This document shows, piece by piece, positions 26,391 through 39,429 of a stretch of 64,000 bases of DNA (positions within the stretch are counted from its first letter, which is position 1; every line of letters begins with the position of its first letter). The notes under the pieces are model-generated. The model worked only from the letters and a program-made list of their open reading frames with translations, ran no database searches and was not told the DNA's origin. The position numbers and the translations under genes are program-made. The stretch comes from Eopsaltria australis (lineage: Eukaryota; Chordata; Aves; Passeriformes; Petroicidae), in NCBI GenBank assembly GCA_034509425.1, contig JAVTVJ010000070.1, forward strand, positions 1,302,001-1,366,000. Reading direction: 5' to 3'.

Positions 26391-28189
26391 CTGCACCCCA
26401 GGTATTAGCCCATGTCTGATTTAGGAGTGGATCTGTATACCTATATCAGTTGTTTGCCTATGTGCAGGGCCACTCACAATATATGGAGGTATGTGTGCAG
26501 ATACCTGATTTGTGATTACCCAGCTGACACTTATGCACATAAATCAGGCATCCACAAATGTCTATATTTGCCTGTCACCAAAATTCTGGTCCCTAGTGAA
26601 TTAAATGTCATCCTAGTTAAAAACATAGCTTCGTGCTGAACAAGCATTAGGTGTATGTAGTTCAATCCTTAAATCCAAAAACTGAGAGAAAAGTCAGTTG
26701 TAATCTCTGCATGCTGGTGCTGTTGATGTTGAATTGTTTTAAAAAATGTAATAGATTTCTGTGGAATGGAGTCTGTAAACTGGTTAATAACAACACCAAC
26801 ATCATGGCCTGGAACTTGTATAGTTTTCAGACAAGTCTGAACTGGAAAAAAAAATAGAAAAAAGCTTGCAGGCAGTGCCACTGTGTGTACTTTGTCGACA
26901 GCTGTGATTATCCTTTGTTCAATTTTATAACTGTGATTACCCTTTATTCAATTTGATAACTTACGTAAGAATTAGTATAGAGCCCTCACCTGAAATGTTA
27001 AAGGTAAACAGAAAACTGGGAAAATAATTTTCAAGACATAGTGTGCCCAATTAGGCATGAGTTAGCTGAATGCCTGACTGCACACCCAATTGGCACATTA
27101 AATTTGTCATGGTTCCTTATTCAGTTTGGCTAATTGTGCATGCAAATGAACAGGTACTCATATAACCTGTAATTTCCATACGTAATAGACATATCTGCAT
27201 GTGTAATTGCTTTCTTTGTAACTGAAACTCAAATTTTGACTATCTTAATGTCCATCAAGGGCATGAGCTTTAGTCCTTTCAGCAGAAAATGAAGTTCCGT
27301 GATCTACTGACGAATTGAATTCACCTCAGAAAAGTGGGGAATTATCTCACCCACCAAGATAATCCTAAATTGCTCTCTTTCTGATTTAGGAAGGAGGGGT
27401 ATCAGACTGCATCAGCAGTGATACATGACAAGATTCTAGCTAAACACAAACAACAAGGTGCTAGATGCAATATGATTATTCTTAGTAGCCACTAAGTCCC
27501 AAGAGGTTGTTTTTTAGAAAGAATAAAAATGGGAATAGTTGGTCAACCCATCAAAGCTTTCTAGACTAAATACCATAGATACTATCTAGGCATCTATATA
27601 TTAATGCAAAAAACTTAATCTCATCACTGCTATGAAATAACCAGCATAATAGAGAGGGGATAACTCATGACTGTAATATGGACAAAAATTGGTATACTAT
27701 GCTCAGGGAGGACAAATAAGGGAGAAGGGAATAATATATAATTATTTAATTTATATAATAAATATTGTCTTGCATATACAAGATAATGTGCTTGGTAATT
27801 GAAAGTACAAATATAACCCAAAAATCTCTGGTTAATAACTAAAGAGAACAGGGAAGAAACCCTGCAGGTATGTAGACAGATCTTCACAATTTGGTCTGAA
27901 AAACAAAGATGAAGCTTAATGGCAATACAGGTATGAAAAATGGTCTAAACAGAAACAGAATTAAATACTTGTTCTTTGAGACAGAATGTGGTATGTGGTG
28001 GACCAAAAGCTGAACCTAAGTTAATAGGGTTGTGCAGCTGTGAGCTTCATGTCTGGGATATATATTGTCAGCAATGCAGCCCGCAGAATTTCTGTTCCTC
28101 TCAGACCTGTCTTGCTAAGCTACGTTGCTTTGGTTGTTGCACTTTAAGAAAGGCATGAGAGAGTCCAGGAGAATCTCTAGAAAAGGTGG
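26391..28189. other. No gene seen; AT-rich, candidate regulatory-like patch
   Basis: Apart from a 29-bp imperfect tandem duplication (26902-26959), I recognise no repeat. Positions 27040-27210 are dense in ATTA and TAAT cores and contain ATTGT two bases before ATGCAAAT (27133-27147), which resembles a SOX/POU pair. This is suggestive only. Confidence 0.5.
26902..26959. repeat. Imperfect tandem pair, 29-bp unit
   Basis: The unit ctgtgattatcc... at 26902-26930 is repeated at 26931-26959 with about three substitutions. It is a local slippage duplication with no evident role. Confidence 0.9.
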
Positions 28190-28605
28190 CCTTTGGTATA
28201 TATTGAAAAAACTGGATCTGGATAAGAAAGAATATAAAATATGCAATGTAATAGAATTTAGGCATATGGAAGTCTGCTACAAAAATGAGAGGATAAATTG
28301 TTTTCCAAGCTTTTGGTAGATAAAGAAACAATGATAAGGTTTGTTTTCATTAAAAAATTATCGAGTTGGACATTAGGAAAACCTTCCTCCTTATAAAAGA
28401 AAGTGACACTGCTGTTCATAGCTTTGCTCTGTATGAGAAGGCATCTGCAGTGGCTGTAAAATCTTAATTGCTGGAGATATTAGAAACAATTTAGCCACAT
28501 GTTTTTCATGAACGACACACGGATAATTGATCCTGCTGGAGCTGGGCTAACTAATATTCTCAGGGTTATTCCCAACTGTTCTCTATGTAATTCTGTTATT
28601 TCATG
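28190..28605 (+). mobile_element. Ancient CR1 LINE 3' end
   Basis: The block order follows an old CR1 3' end in sense orientation: AGGATAAATTGTTTTCCAAGC, then GAGTTGGACATTAGGAAAAC, CTTCCTCCTTATAAAAG, GCTGGAGATATTAGAAACAA, and a decayed end corresponding to the GGACTAGATGACCTC...CCTTCCAG region, closing near ATGTAATTCTG. It is strongly diverged. The 5' limit is uncertain and homology may begin up to 40 bp earlier. Confidence 0.78.
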
Positions 28606-31189
28606 GTTGTATGTAGAATTATGTATTCTTAGTAATTGCATAGTCTTTTTAAAAAAGCAGAATTGAAAAATTTTAATGAGCCAGTGGGATATAGTTTCAC
28701 AGGCATTTACAGTTCCTCTTTGTCCTCTGGCCTCTTTATTTAGTGTCTGTTTCCAGAAAGAGAGTGGCTTAGTGGTTTGATATTCTTGTTCCTTTGGAGG
28801 GTCCCTGAGGTGAGTCTGGAGGTAATTTCAGTGTCCAAGAGAGAAACAATCATGAAGGCTTTAGTCCTCTGAAAGTTGGCTAATCCAAGCAGTCAGGGCT
28901 GTCAGGGTTGGATAATCCACAAGGCCTTTCAAGAACAAAATGAATCTCACTTTCAGTCTTTTTTTTTTGTCATTTCTTATCCTGACTTCAAGCTCTGAGT
29001 GTTTCTGTGAGGTAACTGTGGAAATGGTGCTAACCCCCAGACTCATATGCTGCATTTCTGATGCATTTCTGACTCTGATCCAGACACTGGGAAGCTGCGC
29101 ACAGGTACTGAGGAGGGAACCCAAGTCAGTGCTCATACAGGCAGAGTCTTCCATCTGTCCTGAAGTTTGTATCCATAAAAGCCATGTGCAGTCTCAGGCA
29201 AAAAGCTGGAAGAGCACCAAAAGTCAAAATTTCAACAAAATAGGTATGACACATTTTAATGATTTTAATAATTACTTGGTTTAATTATTTTCAAAAATTT
29301 GGTTATTTTAATGAAGATTTCATAAAGGAAATAAGGAAGATTTATACTTCTGAATCCACTACCTCTGACTCAGATAAATAAGACTCTGCTTTGTCTTACA
29401 GCCTGGCTGGTACTGGGGAGTGAAAAGAGTCTGAGTGAAAGCAGGAAACAGAGTGGACTGGCTCCAACAGAGGCAGCCAGCGAGCTTGGTTTAAGGTGTG
29501 TTGGCAGCTTGGAGGCATCCATCTCTATCCAATACCTGGCAGCTTGCTTGAGCAGCTGACATCTGGGGACCAGGCTGCCAGACATGAAAGGGAGTGGTGA
29601 TGAAGTTTATATTAGCAACCTCTGAGTCTGCAGAAAGGTTTCTCTAGAAGTGATAGAGAGGAGCTCTGTCTGCTGGAGCTAGGCAGCAATAAATACCTGT
29701 CAACCTGGTACATCAACTGGGCTCCCAGAGCCACACCTGCTGACCATGATGTACCCCCATGGTACACACTGGGAGCAGTGACCTTTGAGAAGGATGTGAG
29801 TCAGTGGAAATTAGTGGTGCTCTGCAGAGGTTTGCCTTACTGAAGGCTGTGGTGCAGTCAGATCAATCAGGTGACTCCTGATCTCCCAGTGACAGCAGAA
29901 CCTGACACAAACCAGGTTCCTGAGCTGGAGGCTTGGCTGTGGCTACTTCTTCCTTAGGGAGAGGGGAAGGGAGAATGACACATTCACCATTTATATGGAT
30001 AATAAAAAGATCATTGATCTTTGCAAATTCAGATTCAAAGTCATAGCCATATTATTCTACCTGCCTTTTAAAACTCTAAGGATCTCTGCACAATTAAATA
30101 ATCAGACACATTCACACAAGCGCACTCTTCAAAATATGAAACAAAACAAACTGATGCTGGAAACTCAGTTTTGTAATTTCTGTGTCAGAGAGATAGTTTC
30201 ATTTGGTTTTATGTGAATGCTGCTATACGATCTTTTTACAACTATCAGGATTTTTTCCTTGTGAATGCCTCTCTTCCCTGGGCTAAAGTAACCACACTTA
30301 AATGATGGTTTTCCTTTAAGGATGCTTCAGAAGGACAAATATTCACAATGGAGTGATTTCATAGTAGTCACATTTCAGTTCTACTTGTAGCAATTTTGAT
30401 TGTTTAAGAAAGAGCTACAGAACAAAATTGTTCTACGTCTATTCAGATGCAGCTTTCCTTCTAATATTTTACCAAGGAGTTATTGCTATGAATTAAATTT
30501 ACTCTTATGTATTTGTCATATCTATATGCCCATGGTAAAATCCTGGGTCAGGTTTCTTGTCATTCAAACAAGTGGCATAGCATGAGACCCCTAAAATTTC
30601 TTCATAGTAGGCAGCAAAAAGAAGTAGGCTGAGAAGCTGTAGGTAGGAGTCATCTTGAAGTTGTCTCTAAAGGAGCCTTTACTTTGTTTTCTACAGAAGA
30701 ATGTCAACAAGCATCTGTCCAAAATATGAAGAAAGGAATACAATTGACTTAAAATTTAGAGCTTTTCTAATGAGAATTCTTCCCAGATTAAAGTGAAGCA
30801 AAGCAGTTCTCCTACTTAGGGAAGTATTTTGCTTACAGGCAGCTGATAAGAATTTTTGTACATTACATTTGTAATATTTGTGTAGCTGTAGATGTGATGG
30901 TAAGAACTTGAAGCAAGACTTTGTTTTCTGCCTTAATTGTGCTGGACTCATATTTCTGTTAAAATGTTTCATTGATAAGTGATTTTCTGAGGTCCTTTCT
31001 TCCCAACGTAATCAAAAGTTAAGGTAAATGGAGAAGATCATTGACCTTTGTATTATGGCTAAGGAACACTGGTCCTCTCTCTAAGTTGTTAGAATATTCC
31101 ATTTTGTAGGGCCTACAATGATCATCAAATCCTTTTTGGTAAGAGGTTTCCTGCTGTTCTGAAGTAGTGCATTAGCAATGACAGAGTCA
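28606..31189. other. No gene seen; includes an unassigned GC-richer block
   Basis: Positions 29390-29960 are clearly richer in G and C than their surroundings, contain an AATAAA at 29688-29693 and no convincing open frame. This could be a decayed LTR or other repeat that I cannot name, or unique sequence. The rest is AT-rich with nothing recognised. Confidence 0.45.
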
Positions 31190-31365
31190 GCTACTGGTGC
31201 AGGGGGTGTTGGTAAGGTTGATGAAGAGATAGTGAAGCCCTGGAACAGGGGACCCAGGAAAATTTTTACATCTCTGTTACTGGAGGGATTAAAAAATAAG
31301 ACAGGTAAAAATCTGTTTGCAATAATTTAGGAACAGTTTATCTTACCTGCCTGAGATTTTGTCCA
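31190..31365 (+). mobile_element. Ancient CR1 LINE 3' end fragment
   Basis: Plus-strand blocks fit an old CR1 3' region: AGTGAAGCCCTGGAACAGGG, then CATCTCTGTTACTGGAGGG, then AAAAATAAGACAGGTAAAAA and a TTTAGGAACAG...ACCTGCCTGAG end. It is diverged and truncated at both sides. The terminal octamer repeats are not visible. Confidence 0.65.
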
Positions 31366-33604
31366 GTTTAATTTTCTTTTATTTATTGTTTTTGACTACA
31401 TATCTCAAACTGCATTGTGTTTTCTTTCTTTTTATTCATTTGTTTGTTTAGTCTGGTTTTTTTCCTTTGGTTTTGGGGGGCTTTTTTAAAATTTTAGTTT
31501 GTTTTTTTTAAGCTCCATTCTCAGAACTGTGAGAAAGCTAGCTGTAAATGAAAAAACTTAAAGTTCCTACCTTAAGAGAAAGGCTGGAATACTTGACTCT
31601 AAGATATTCTGAGGACACAACACTAGAAGGATAAAATTCCATTCTCTGTGAACAGCAGAACTGAGGAACTCGACTTTCCCCTGGACTCTAGCCCAGCATT
31701 TCTTTCTTCTCCACCATCATAATTCCAACTCTCTGCAACTACTCTGTGTTCCCTACCATGATACCACCCATTTTCCTACAGTCCCCCCTCAGCTGGTCAC
31801 TGAACTCCTTTTTCCTGACAGATCAAAAGATGCTGATCTACCCCAGGAACCCCATCTGCTAAACCTATTTCTTTGTAATGGTGCTTGGTCAAGCACCAAT
31901 TGATCCAAAGCTGTGGACATGGTGACTGCTGGCTGCTGCTGCTGTAGGGCAAGAAAGAGGAGTGCTGACCTGCCCCTGCCTTTCCACCACCTGGTGCACC
32001 TCTGGCACTCCACCTGACTGGTGGTTTTCCCTGCACTTGCAGGAACTTGGTGAGACCCCAGTACCTCTGTCAAAATGTGATTAATATTAGTTAATGTGCA
32101 GCAGCGAATCTTGGAGACTGATGGACTGATAGAATTATGATGCCTTAATTAAATTAGATAAAATGAAACTTTACAGTTTAAAAAGTTATTGAAGTTTTGG
32201 AAACCTGGTTCATGGTTTCTGAAACAATGGAATTGTCAGATCTGAACAAAATGTGCCTTGTAATAAATGGCTCTACAATCTAGTATCTTGCAAGCCCTGT
32301 CACTGGCTTCTCTAAATTAGTGTCTTTCTTTGCCAGGAATGTAATACTGCTCTTTCATTTTAACCTCAGTGATGTGGAATTGTTCTGGTAAACTAATATA
32401 TCTTTTTCTGGAATTGAGAAAACTACAGCTGGTTCCAAGTCACATAAAATAAATTACCTCAGAGCTGATAAAACATGTCCTGGAGGTCTGATTCAGAATT
32501 TAATCACCATAGAGCTGGATGTACTGATATCAGAGGATGTTTTGTAAATATGCATATGTGTTTACACCTCCTGCTCACAGGAAAGGACAAAAGAAATGGA
32601 TACTGGTTCTTGTAAGAATTAATTTGTTTGTCAGCTGATGTGGATTTTCTTAAAAAATAATTTAAATTATTTTCCATTTGGATATAGTGATTTTAAACAT
32701 AAATATCACATTTGGAATTTAATAACCTATAGTTTAATAAGTGTAGAGACTTTAAAAATATTTTGTGTGTATAATATTGCTTTTGATAACCATACAGACA
32801 AAATACTGTATTATCATGGAAGGCATACATTAAATATCCATTTCCAGCATGATATTAAATAAATAATATGAACTTATGACTTTAAAGACTCAGAAACAAT
32901 GCTCAGAAAATTATTCAAACATAATATTGCTGTAAGACACTCATTCATATATCTTTTTTCTTTCCCTGCCCTGATTTTATATGACAGAAAAGAAACCCCA
33001 AAGACTGAGAAGCAGCATGAGTTCATGACTTTGCTGTGTTCATCTAACCAAATCCAGTTAGAAAAACAGATCTGGAAATTCTAATACTTAAAATTGGAGG
33101 ATTTTTATACATTTGATGTTTATCTGTTGTTCTTTTTTGATTGCAGGTATAAAGTAGGAAATGGGCACAAAACAGATCTGCTATCAAAGACAAGGCCAGC
33201 CTGAAAATCATATTTGAAGGCTGAGTGTACTGGAAATAACATTTCCTCAATGCTCTGCTTTTTCTATAGTTAAACCAGCAGTAAGTGATAGTGGCTTTGA
33301 CTGCTGTACACTTATCCCTAACCTTATCTTGACTTTATATTCTCAGCAGTATTTGGTCACTTTCAGACCAGAAAAAAGCTTCAATTCTTATTCATATTGA
33401 GGTTGGGATTTACTGCCACCACAGTCTCTGTCACTTCCCTTTGGACTGGAGAAGTAGAATGAGTCCTGACATGGAGCACATGCCGTGGTGGAACAGTGCT
33501 GTTGTACAGGAACCTCAGCAGGTCTTCTAGGAAGTCTGGTAATGTGGAAAGACAAGGTCAGCTCTTTTTTATGCATTGTCTCCTTTCAGTTCTACAGCAG
33601 TTGA
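31366..33604. other. No gene seen; T-rich tract and a GC-richer block
   Basis: A T-rich low-complexity tract spans about 31400-31520. Positions 31780-32075 are GC-richer with overlapping short open frames on the minus strand and no family match. The remainder is AT-rich with nothing recognised. Confidence 0.5.
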
Positions 33605-33800
33605 AAATGTATTTCTCCCCTGGGGCCAGAGGGGCAGAGGTGTGGGGTGCCCAGGGAAGCTGTGACAACTCTGGTCTGGGGGTTTCCAGCCCCGAGGGGG
33701 CACAGCCCTGAGCCCCCCTGACCTCAGCACTGAGCACACTGTAGCAGGGCTGGGACAGGAACATCTCAAGGCCTCATCAAATCAAGCTGCCATCAGTTTC
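33605..33800 (+). mobile_element. CR1 LINE 3' end fragment, GC-rich copy
   Basis: The order GGGTGCCCAGGGAAGCTGTG, TTTCCAGCCCCGAGG, ACAGCCCTGAGC, CTGACCTCAGC, TAGCAGGGCTGGGACAGGA and CTCAAGGCCTCATCAA parallels a CR1 3' UTR (its GCCCAG...GCTGTGG, GACACGGCCCTGAGC, GAGCAGGGGGTTGGAC and GACCTC...GGTCC blocks). It is diverged and truncated. Short open frames on both strands in this stretch are by-products of its composition. Confidence 0.6.
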
Positions 33801-34739
33801 CTAAGCCCTTGAACCACAGGGTAAGGATATATGATACTCAGAAAAAAACCCCAAAAAACATTTATGCAAAAGAATTTCAATTCGAGTATTTGCCAGAATC
33901 ATTTTTGTACCAGCTCTATCAGTAATAGAAAAATGTGTCCTGGGGATAAGGGGACTGCTTGGGCTAGTACAGAGTTGTTCAGCAAACAGTGGAGAAAACC
34001 ACAATTCATCTCTTTCAGCTGCTTGATTTATAAATTATACCTGTTCCCTTTGACAATGCAGACAAGTTCTCCATTCATGAGAAACAGATCCTGCAGTGAC
34101 TTGTAGCAAAGATAGCCATTTAGTCAGGTGAATCTCCTCTTTTAACCTCCTTTTCTGTAAGCCCTATGAGTGACTTTGCAAACTCAAATTCACCTGCACA
34201 GAACACAAGTTGCCTGTAAAGCCTGACTATAACTGCAAGCCATAGAGGTGTTCTTTGAAATATGTTTGCATGCCCTGCCAGCAATTATTTTCTCCACTGC
34301 AGAAAAGTCTGTGCAGATTAAGGCATTTTCTCTCACAAAGGGTTTGCAGAAGGATTTCTGGCATTTTATCTATGCCTTTCATAAGGAAATGGTCAAATAA
34401 AGCTCAGATATTTGAAAGAGAGTCAGGCTTTTAGGGACAGCTTGCACTTATTGATATTTGTGTGTTCAGCACTTCACATTTGAACAGATATAGGGAGAAG
34501 CAAAATGACAGGCATGGCTAACCTGGTCTCAGTGCAGAATTTTTAAAGGCTCTCTTCTTCTATCTTATTTTTCTCTGCAGCTATTAAATAATGGGTACTT
34601 TAAAAATTATTTTTGACATGGGTCTTTTCATTTTTCTTCACCACATTGTCATATTTTATAGGAACAAGTGTGTTAACATTGTGAGGAATGTTGTTGATTA
34701 CAGAAAAGGATTCTTGTATCTATATGGTTTTTTTTTTCA
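33801..34739. other. No gene seen; AT-rich unique sequence
   Basis: Nothing recognised here; a short T-run precedes the CR1 fragment at 34740. Confidence 0.55.
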
Positions 34740-34830
34740 TCACAGTAGCATAGGATTGCTATATCAGATCAAAACACTGGCTCATCATACCCTATAGCCT
34801 GCCTCTTGCCCTAGCTTATATCTAAGGGTT
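34740..34830 (-). mobile_element. Ancient CR1-type 3' fragment
   Basis: The plus strand reads GCATAGGATTGCTATATCAG, then ATCAAAACACTGGCTCATC, then ACCCTATAGCCTGCCTC. This parallels the reverse complement of an old amniote CR1 3' segment (CATACTGGGTCAGACCAA...GGTCCATC...CCAGTATCCTGTC). It is short and diverged. The sequence to about 35040 may be a continuation but is too decayed to claim. Confidence 0.55.
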
Positions 34831-35554
34831 TTTAAAAAAACAAGGGAAAATTCCATAATGCATTGAGGCTGTTGGGCAACTCTGGATCCAAGTTGGATAT
34901 AGACAGGATTTCTGACTGATCTCTTTACAAGATGTGTTTCTACATCTACAATTTTATTATCTGTTACTTCAGAGGCATGATTGCTATGGTAATGCAATTC
35001 ACCCTTTTGTATAAATAAGTTCATAATATTTGATGCAATATAAGGCACTTAAAAATAATCTACAAATCAATGTGAATCTGCAAGAGTTTTAATTAAGCAG
35101 CAATGAGAGAGACCAGGAGTCATGATGCTGTTGCATACAGAAAAAGACAGAAATAGAAAATACTTTAATTATTATTATTATATTGCTCCTTTCCTTCAAA
35201 AACATCCCATCATTTTAATCTCTGTTTCTCTGATACTTGGTCAGGGTCTTTTGTTTACAGCAAAGATCATAGAAGTTTGCTGAATCAAAATAACATCTCT
35301 GCTGAAGGGGATATGAATGCATTATTGTTATGCTTCTGACCTTTTGCCAAGAACAAAAATACATCCTCAAAGACAAGAATTGGGTGTAGCATCAGGGTTT
35401 CTTTCCAGTTTGCTGAAGATTTACATTTTTAATTATTATTCGACCACGTAAAAAAAACTGACGTACAGATGGAAGGTATCACTTCAACAGGCCTGTTTCT
35501 GTAGAAGCTGCAGCTACCATACTGCGAATGGATAGCTGATTAATCAGGGAGCTG
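34831..35554. other. No gene seen; possible continuation of decayed CR1
   Basis: No feature I can support. A short ATT triplet run lies near 35168-35182. Confidence 0.5.
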
Positions 35555-35670
35555 GCTGGAAAGCTGTGCTTAGTTCTGTTTCCAGATCTCCCATAGACTT
35601 GCACGACCTTGAGTAAATCGCTCTTGCTAAGTCCTTGAAGGAACATCTGCCATTTTATGTGTTTCACAAC
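35555..35670 (+). mobile_element. Probable MIR SINE fragment
   Basis: The stretch AGTTCTGTTTCCAGATCTCC, then GACTTGCACGACCTTGAGTA, then AATCGCTC and a later CATCTGCCATTTTATG follows the order of MIR from the B-box side through the core (TGTGTGACCTTGGGCAAGTC) to CATCTGTAAAATGG. It is an old, diverged sense-strand copy. The call is from pattern recognition alone. Confidence 0.5.
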
Positions 35671-36089
35671 TCCTGTGCAATGAGTAGGAAGCCGTTTAGA
35701 TCAGCTTTGTGTGACCTTGATGATGATTTACTATGGTAGGAACTTAATTCAACACAGAGCAGGACCAGGGCTGGAATTTAGGCTGAGGGACTCACGGGGC
35801 AGTAATGGTTAGGAGGATGCTCTGCAGGTGACCTGGTACTATGTCCTGCACAGAGCTGAACTGTTGTCCAAATTATATAATTCTACTCAGGAACTAACTA
35901 GTGAAATTTTGAAAATCTCTGAGGATAGATCTTACCCAGTATCTCTGGGTACCTGTTCTGATGCTTACCACTCATGGTGGTTTTCTTTTTTTTTCCTCAC
36001 TGGAAATTGTGACCATTACACCTGTGAGAAGACCCTGGTTTTGCCTTTTCTGTAGCTGCATTTTAGGTTCTGGAAGATTGCAGTTAGTC
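35671..36089. other. No gene seen
   Basis: This is unique-looking sequence between a MIR-like fragment and a CR1 fragment. No feature recognised. Confidence 0.5.
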
Positions 36090-36620
36090 TTTACTCTTAG
36101 TTTTCTCCAGGCTGAAAACAACCTCTTCCCTCAGCCTTTCCCCATTTAAGCCGTTAACCATGTGACTGACTATGCTCTAGCCTGTCTGCCAGTCACACCT
36201 CTTGTCCTGAGGTGGCAAAACTGGGGACAGGACAGCACATACCTCCTCAAAACTGTCAAGAAGAGGACAATAATAATTTTCCCTGACTCCCTTACTGTAC
36301 GCCTGTTAATGCAGCACAACATGCTGTTGGCCTTCCTCATTGCAGGCATGTGCTTCTGCCTCATATTTAACTTGTTTTCTAACATGTTTTTTCTGCAGAA
36401 TCATTACCCAGTCAGCCAGTTACTAGCCTGTACTGTTGCACTTCCTTTTTCTGTCCTAAGACATTAAAATTATTTTTGTTGAAGTTTGAATCTTTGATCC
36501 CAACTTTGAGCTAGTTTTTATCCAGCAAGTGATTCACCTATCTTGTAGTCTAGTCATCCAGTCCATATCCCCTGATTTTACAGTGATTATTTTTAATTAG
36601 TTTTCTGTATTCCTAGTTCC
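36090..36620 (-). mobile_element. Old CR1 LINE fragment, C-terminal ORF2 region
   Basis: On the plus strand the order is the reverse complement of CR1 ORF2: TTCTCCAGGCTGAAAACAAC, CCCTCAGCCTTTCCCC, later TGTTGGCCTTCCTCATTGCA, GGCATGTGCTTCTGCCTCAT, TTCTGCAGAATCATTACCC and TTGTTGAAGTTTGAA. In sense orientation this covers the SLEKRRL-type block back towards the region after the catalytic DD. Several internal segments are lost and no long frame remains. It is more diverged than the copies at 48.9 and 60.9 kb. Confidence 0.75.
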
Positions 36621-39429
36621 ATTGCTATAACTTAAAATTTTGCTCTCTGAGTGAATGACAGCAAAAACACACAGGGGAAGCAAGTTTTCCATTTTCATTT
36701 AGCAATTAAGAAGAGTTATTTTCATGTTTGAATATATTATCAAGCAGAAGCTGTTCTGGACAATGTCTATAGCATAAATATTTTAAATATTATTACAGGG
36801 AGAGAGAAATACTGAGTCAGGCTGACTGGGTAATAAATAATGCCCACCTCAGCTAGTGCCAGAAATCACTAGCAAGGGTGTTTGAGAAGGAGTGCTGTGC
36901 GTCTGCACAGGAGGTCTAGTTCTGAGTACTCTAGCTATGAACATCCTGGCATGTCCTAAAGGCAGCAGAATGATTATTTCACAAGTTACAAGTGGATGCC
37001 AAAGATTAATTGTCCCAACCATCTCATTCACTGTTCATTTGCTGCCCTTCCTCCCTGTAGGACAGTTATCATTATCAGGCTACTGGTTGGGCATTAAACT
37101 TCCAGAGGGATAATCTTAGCAGGAGTCAGCACATTCAATTTCCCTGAAGCAGGAATGCTGAAAACTTTTATATGCAGTTCACTAAATTTTGGTCTTATTA
37201 AATTAGAATTCTGTTCAGCATATTTGACTCCTATTGCTATTTATTCTGCTTTCTCTGGAGTAAAGCATTTACTTAATGTTATCAAACAAATCAATTAATG
37301 TTATTGATCAAGTTTTCAGTGTTATTCCTACTATATATTTAATTCAGTAAGAGTTCTGACCTCAAGAATAAGTCAAACAAATTTAAAAGCAATGGTCTGT
37401 TCACTCTAAATGAAAATTAAATACTTGATTTAAATGAGTAACTTCAACTCTACATGCACAATTTTTGACTACATTTCTATTCCTCTATAATGGAAAAGAT
37501 TTTGTTTGGAGAGAACAATGAAGTACTTTTTCCCTTATGAAGGGAAGAACTTTAAAGAATCATGTTAGTAGAGAGATACAGAATATATAAAAGCACAGAT
37601 GCCTGAAGGAAGAGGCCAAAGGAGACAACCATTAAGTAATTGAATTAACCTCTATTTGGCCCTTTTCAGCTGAGTGAGATTTATTTTGACGACATGCTGT
37701 CTGCTTTCTTCCAGGTTTGCACACAATGCAACAGCCATTCTCAAAGACTGAAAAAGAAATTGAAACATGCATGTCAGTAAAAGTCCCTGTCTGGGTAATA
37801 AAATAATGCGTCTTTCAGTAACTTGAAATCTGGAACAAGATTGTTCCAGTAGCCATAACCTGAATAATAGACAAATGGAGATATTTGTTACATACAACTT
37901 CTTTCTAAATTGCAGCTGCAAAGACAACCTCAGGAGGAGAGCTTCTCTCATTTTACTTGAAGATGGATTTAAGAATACAAAGGACTATTTTAAATTAGAA
38001 TAAAGCATCAGAATCTAAGACTTTACAAGTTGGAAGTCCAAAGTGTCTTTGATTCAATGAAATTATATTTTACATTAATTTGTAAAAAAAATTCACCAAG
38101 ATCTAAAAAAATTGATTATGCTTAGATCAACTATATTAGGTCTAATTTAAAAACAAAGTTCTTTTAGAGCAGAAAAACATAACCTTTGTTAGAAAATATC
38201 AAAATAGTTAATTTGGACAATTTTGAAAGTTAAAACCCAAATATTTCCTTCTAATATCTTAGCCTTCTCAACAGATATATAATTGAAAAGTTCTCTAACA
38301 AATATATAAATTTTATAGGAGCTGTAGAAACTACTTATTTTTCTCAGAGCCTCCATCCTAATTTATCTATTTTCTGCATATTTTGCTTGAGGAGAATTTC
38401 AGCAAGGACACGGTGCATTTTCCATTTCTGTGGATGGGGTGTTATCAACGTTTCCTTTTTCTTCTCTGAACATAGGTCTGGTGTGAGAGTAGTCCAGTAG
38501 TACCTTCAGCTGTATCCATGCAGAGCACCCAACCCAGCCGTAGCAACTGCATCTATTATTGAGATAAAGATGGGTTTGGGGCCAAGGGGTGGCTGGCTGA
38601 TGTTTGATTTGAAAGGGATCAAAATGCTGCCTATGGGAAACAGAAGGAGCAGATGGCAAAGAGAATATTGGGACTTTTGACTCGAAGAGGTAAATAGGAA
38701 TGAAGGTAGTTCACTGCTAATATTAGAAAATCAGAAAGCTATGATAGAGGATGGAATGTAGTTTTTCTCCCTGTCCTTCACTCTCATTTAGTTCTGTAGT
38801 TGGGCTTATTTCTTTAGTCATGCATATAGTGTCTCTTACTTTGAGCTCAGACTTTGCAATGATTTTTACTAAGGGCTATACTTTGCAACCATTTGAAGAC
38901 TGAAAAATATAACAGAATTCAAGTCTGTGCTCATTCAGAGCATATCTTTCTGGAGTGCACACACTAATGTTTCTGCATTTGTACTCTCCACACAGTAGGA
39001 ACTAAATAGGATTTTGTTTAATTTGTTGGCATTGGACCAGCTTTTCTAAAGCATCTTCTGTTTCCTCGGGCCAGTCCATTATTGCTGTGGTCAGAAGGAG
39101 ATTTGTTCCACCCCTTGCCCCTGAACAGCCCCGTTGCCCACAGAGGGCACTGCAGTGAGCAGCCTGCCTGGCAGGGTCCTGGCTTCCAGAGGTGAGTGAG
39201 GTGATGGACCTGTTAAATGAAGTACAACCTCTCTTCTGTGCTGATTAGCCACCTGATGCACTTTTACATGTTTCTACAAACTCCTGAAGTATAGTTATAG
39301 TCTCAGGATCTTTGAAATAATGTCAGGACAAAGAGTTTGTGGAAACATTTTGTCCAAGCATTGAGAGTCAGAATCTAGATGGAATTGTGGCAGATAGTAT
39401 CATGGTAATTAGTATCATGGTCCCGATAT
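36621..39429. other. No gene seen; AT-rich with a GC-richer patch
   Basis: No repeat family or coding homology recognised. Positions 39060-39190 are GC-richer without structure I can name. Confidence 0.55.

Noticed and set aside
31780..32075. 94-codon and 79-codon minus-strand frames as a small gene
   Set aside because: Both are overlapping frames in a GC-richer patch with no domain, conserved motif or splice signals that I could support.
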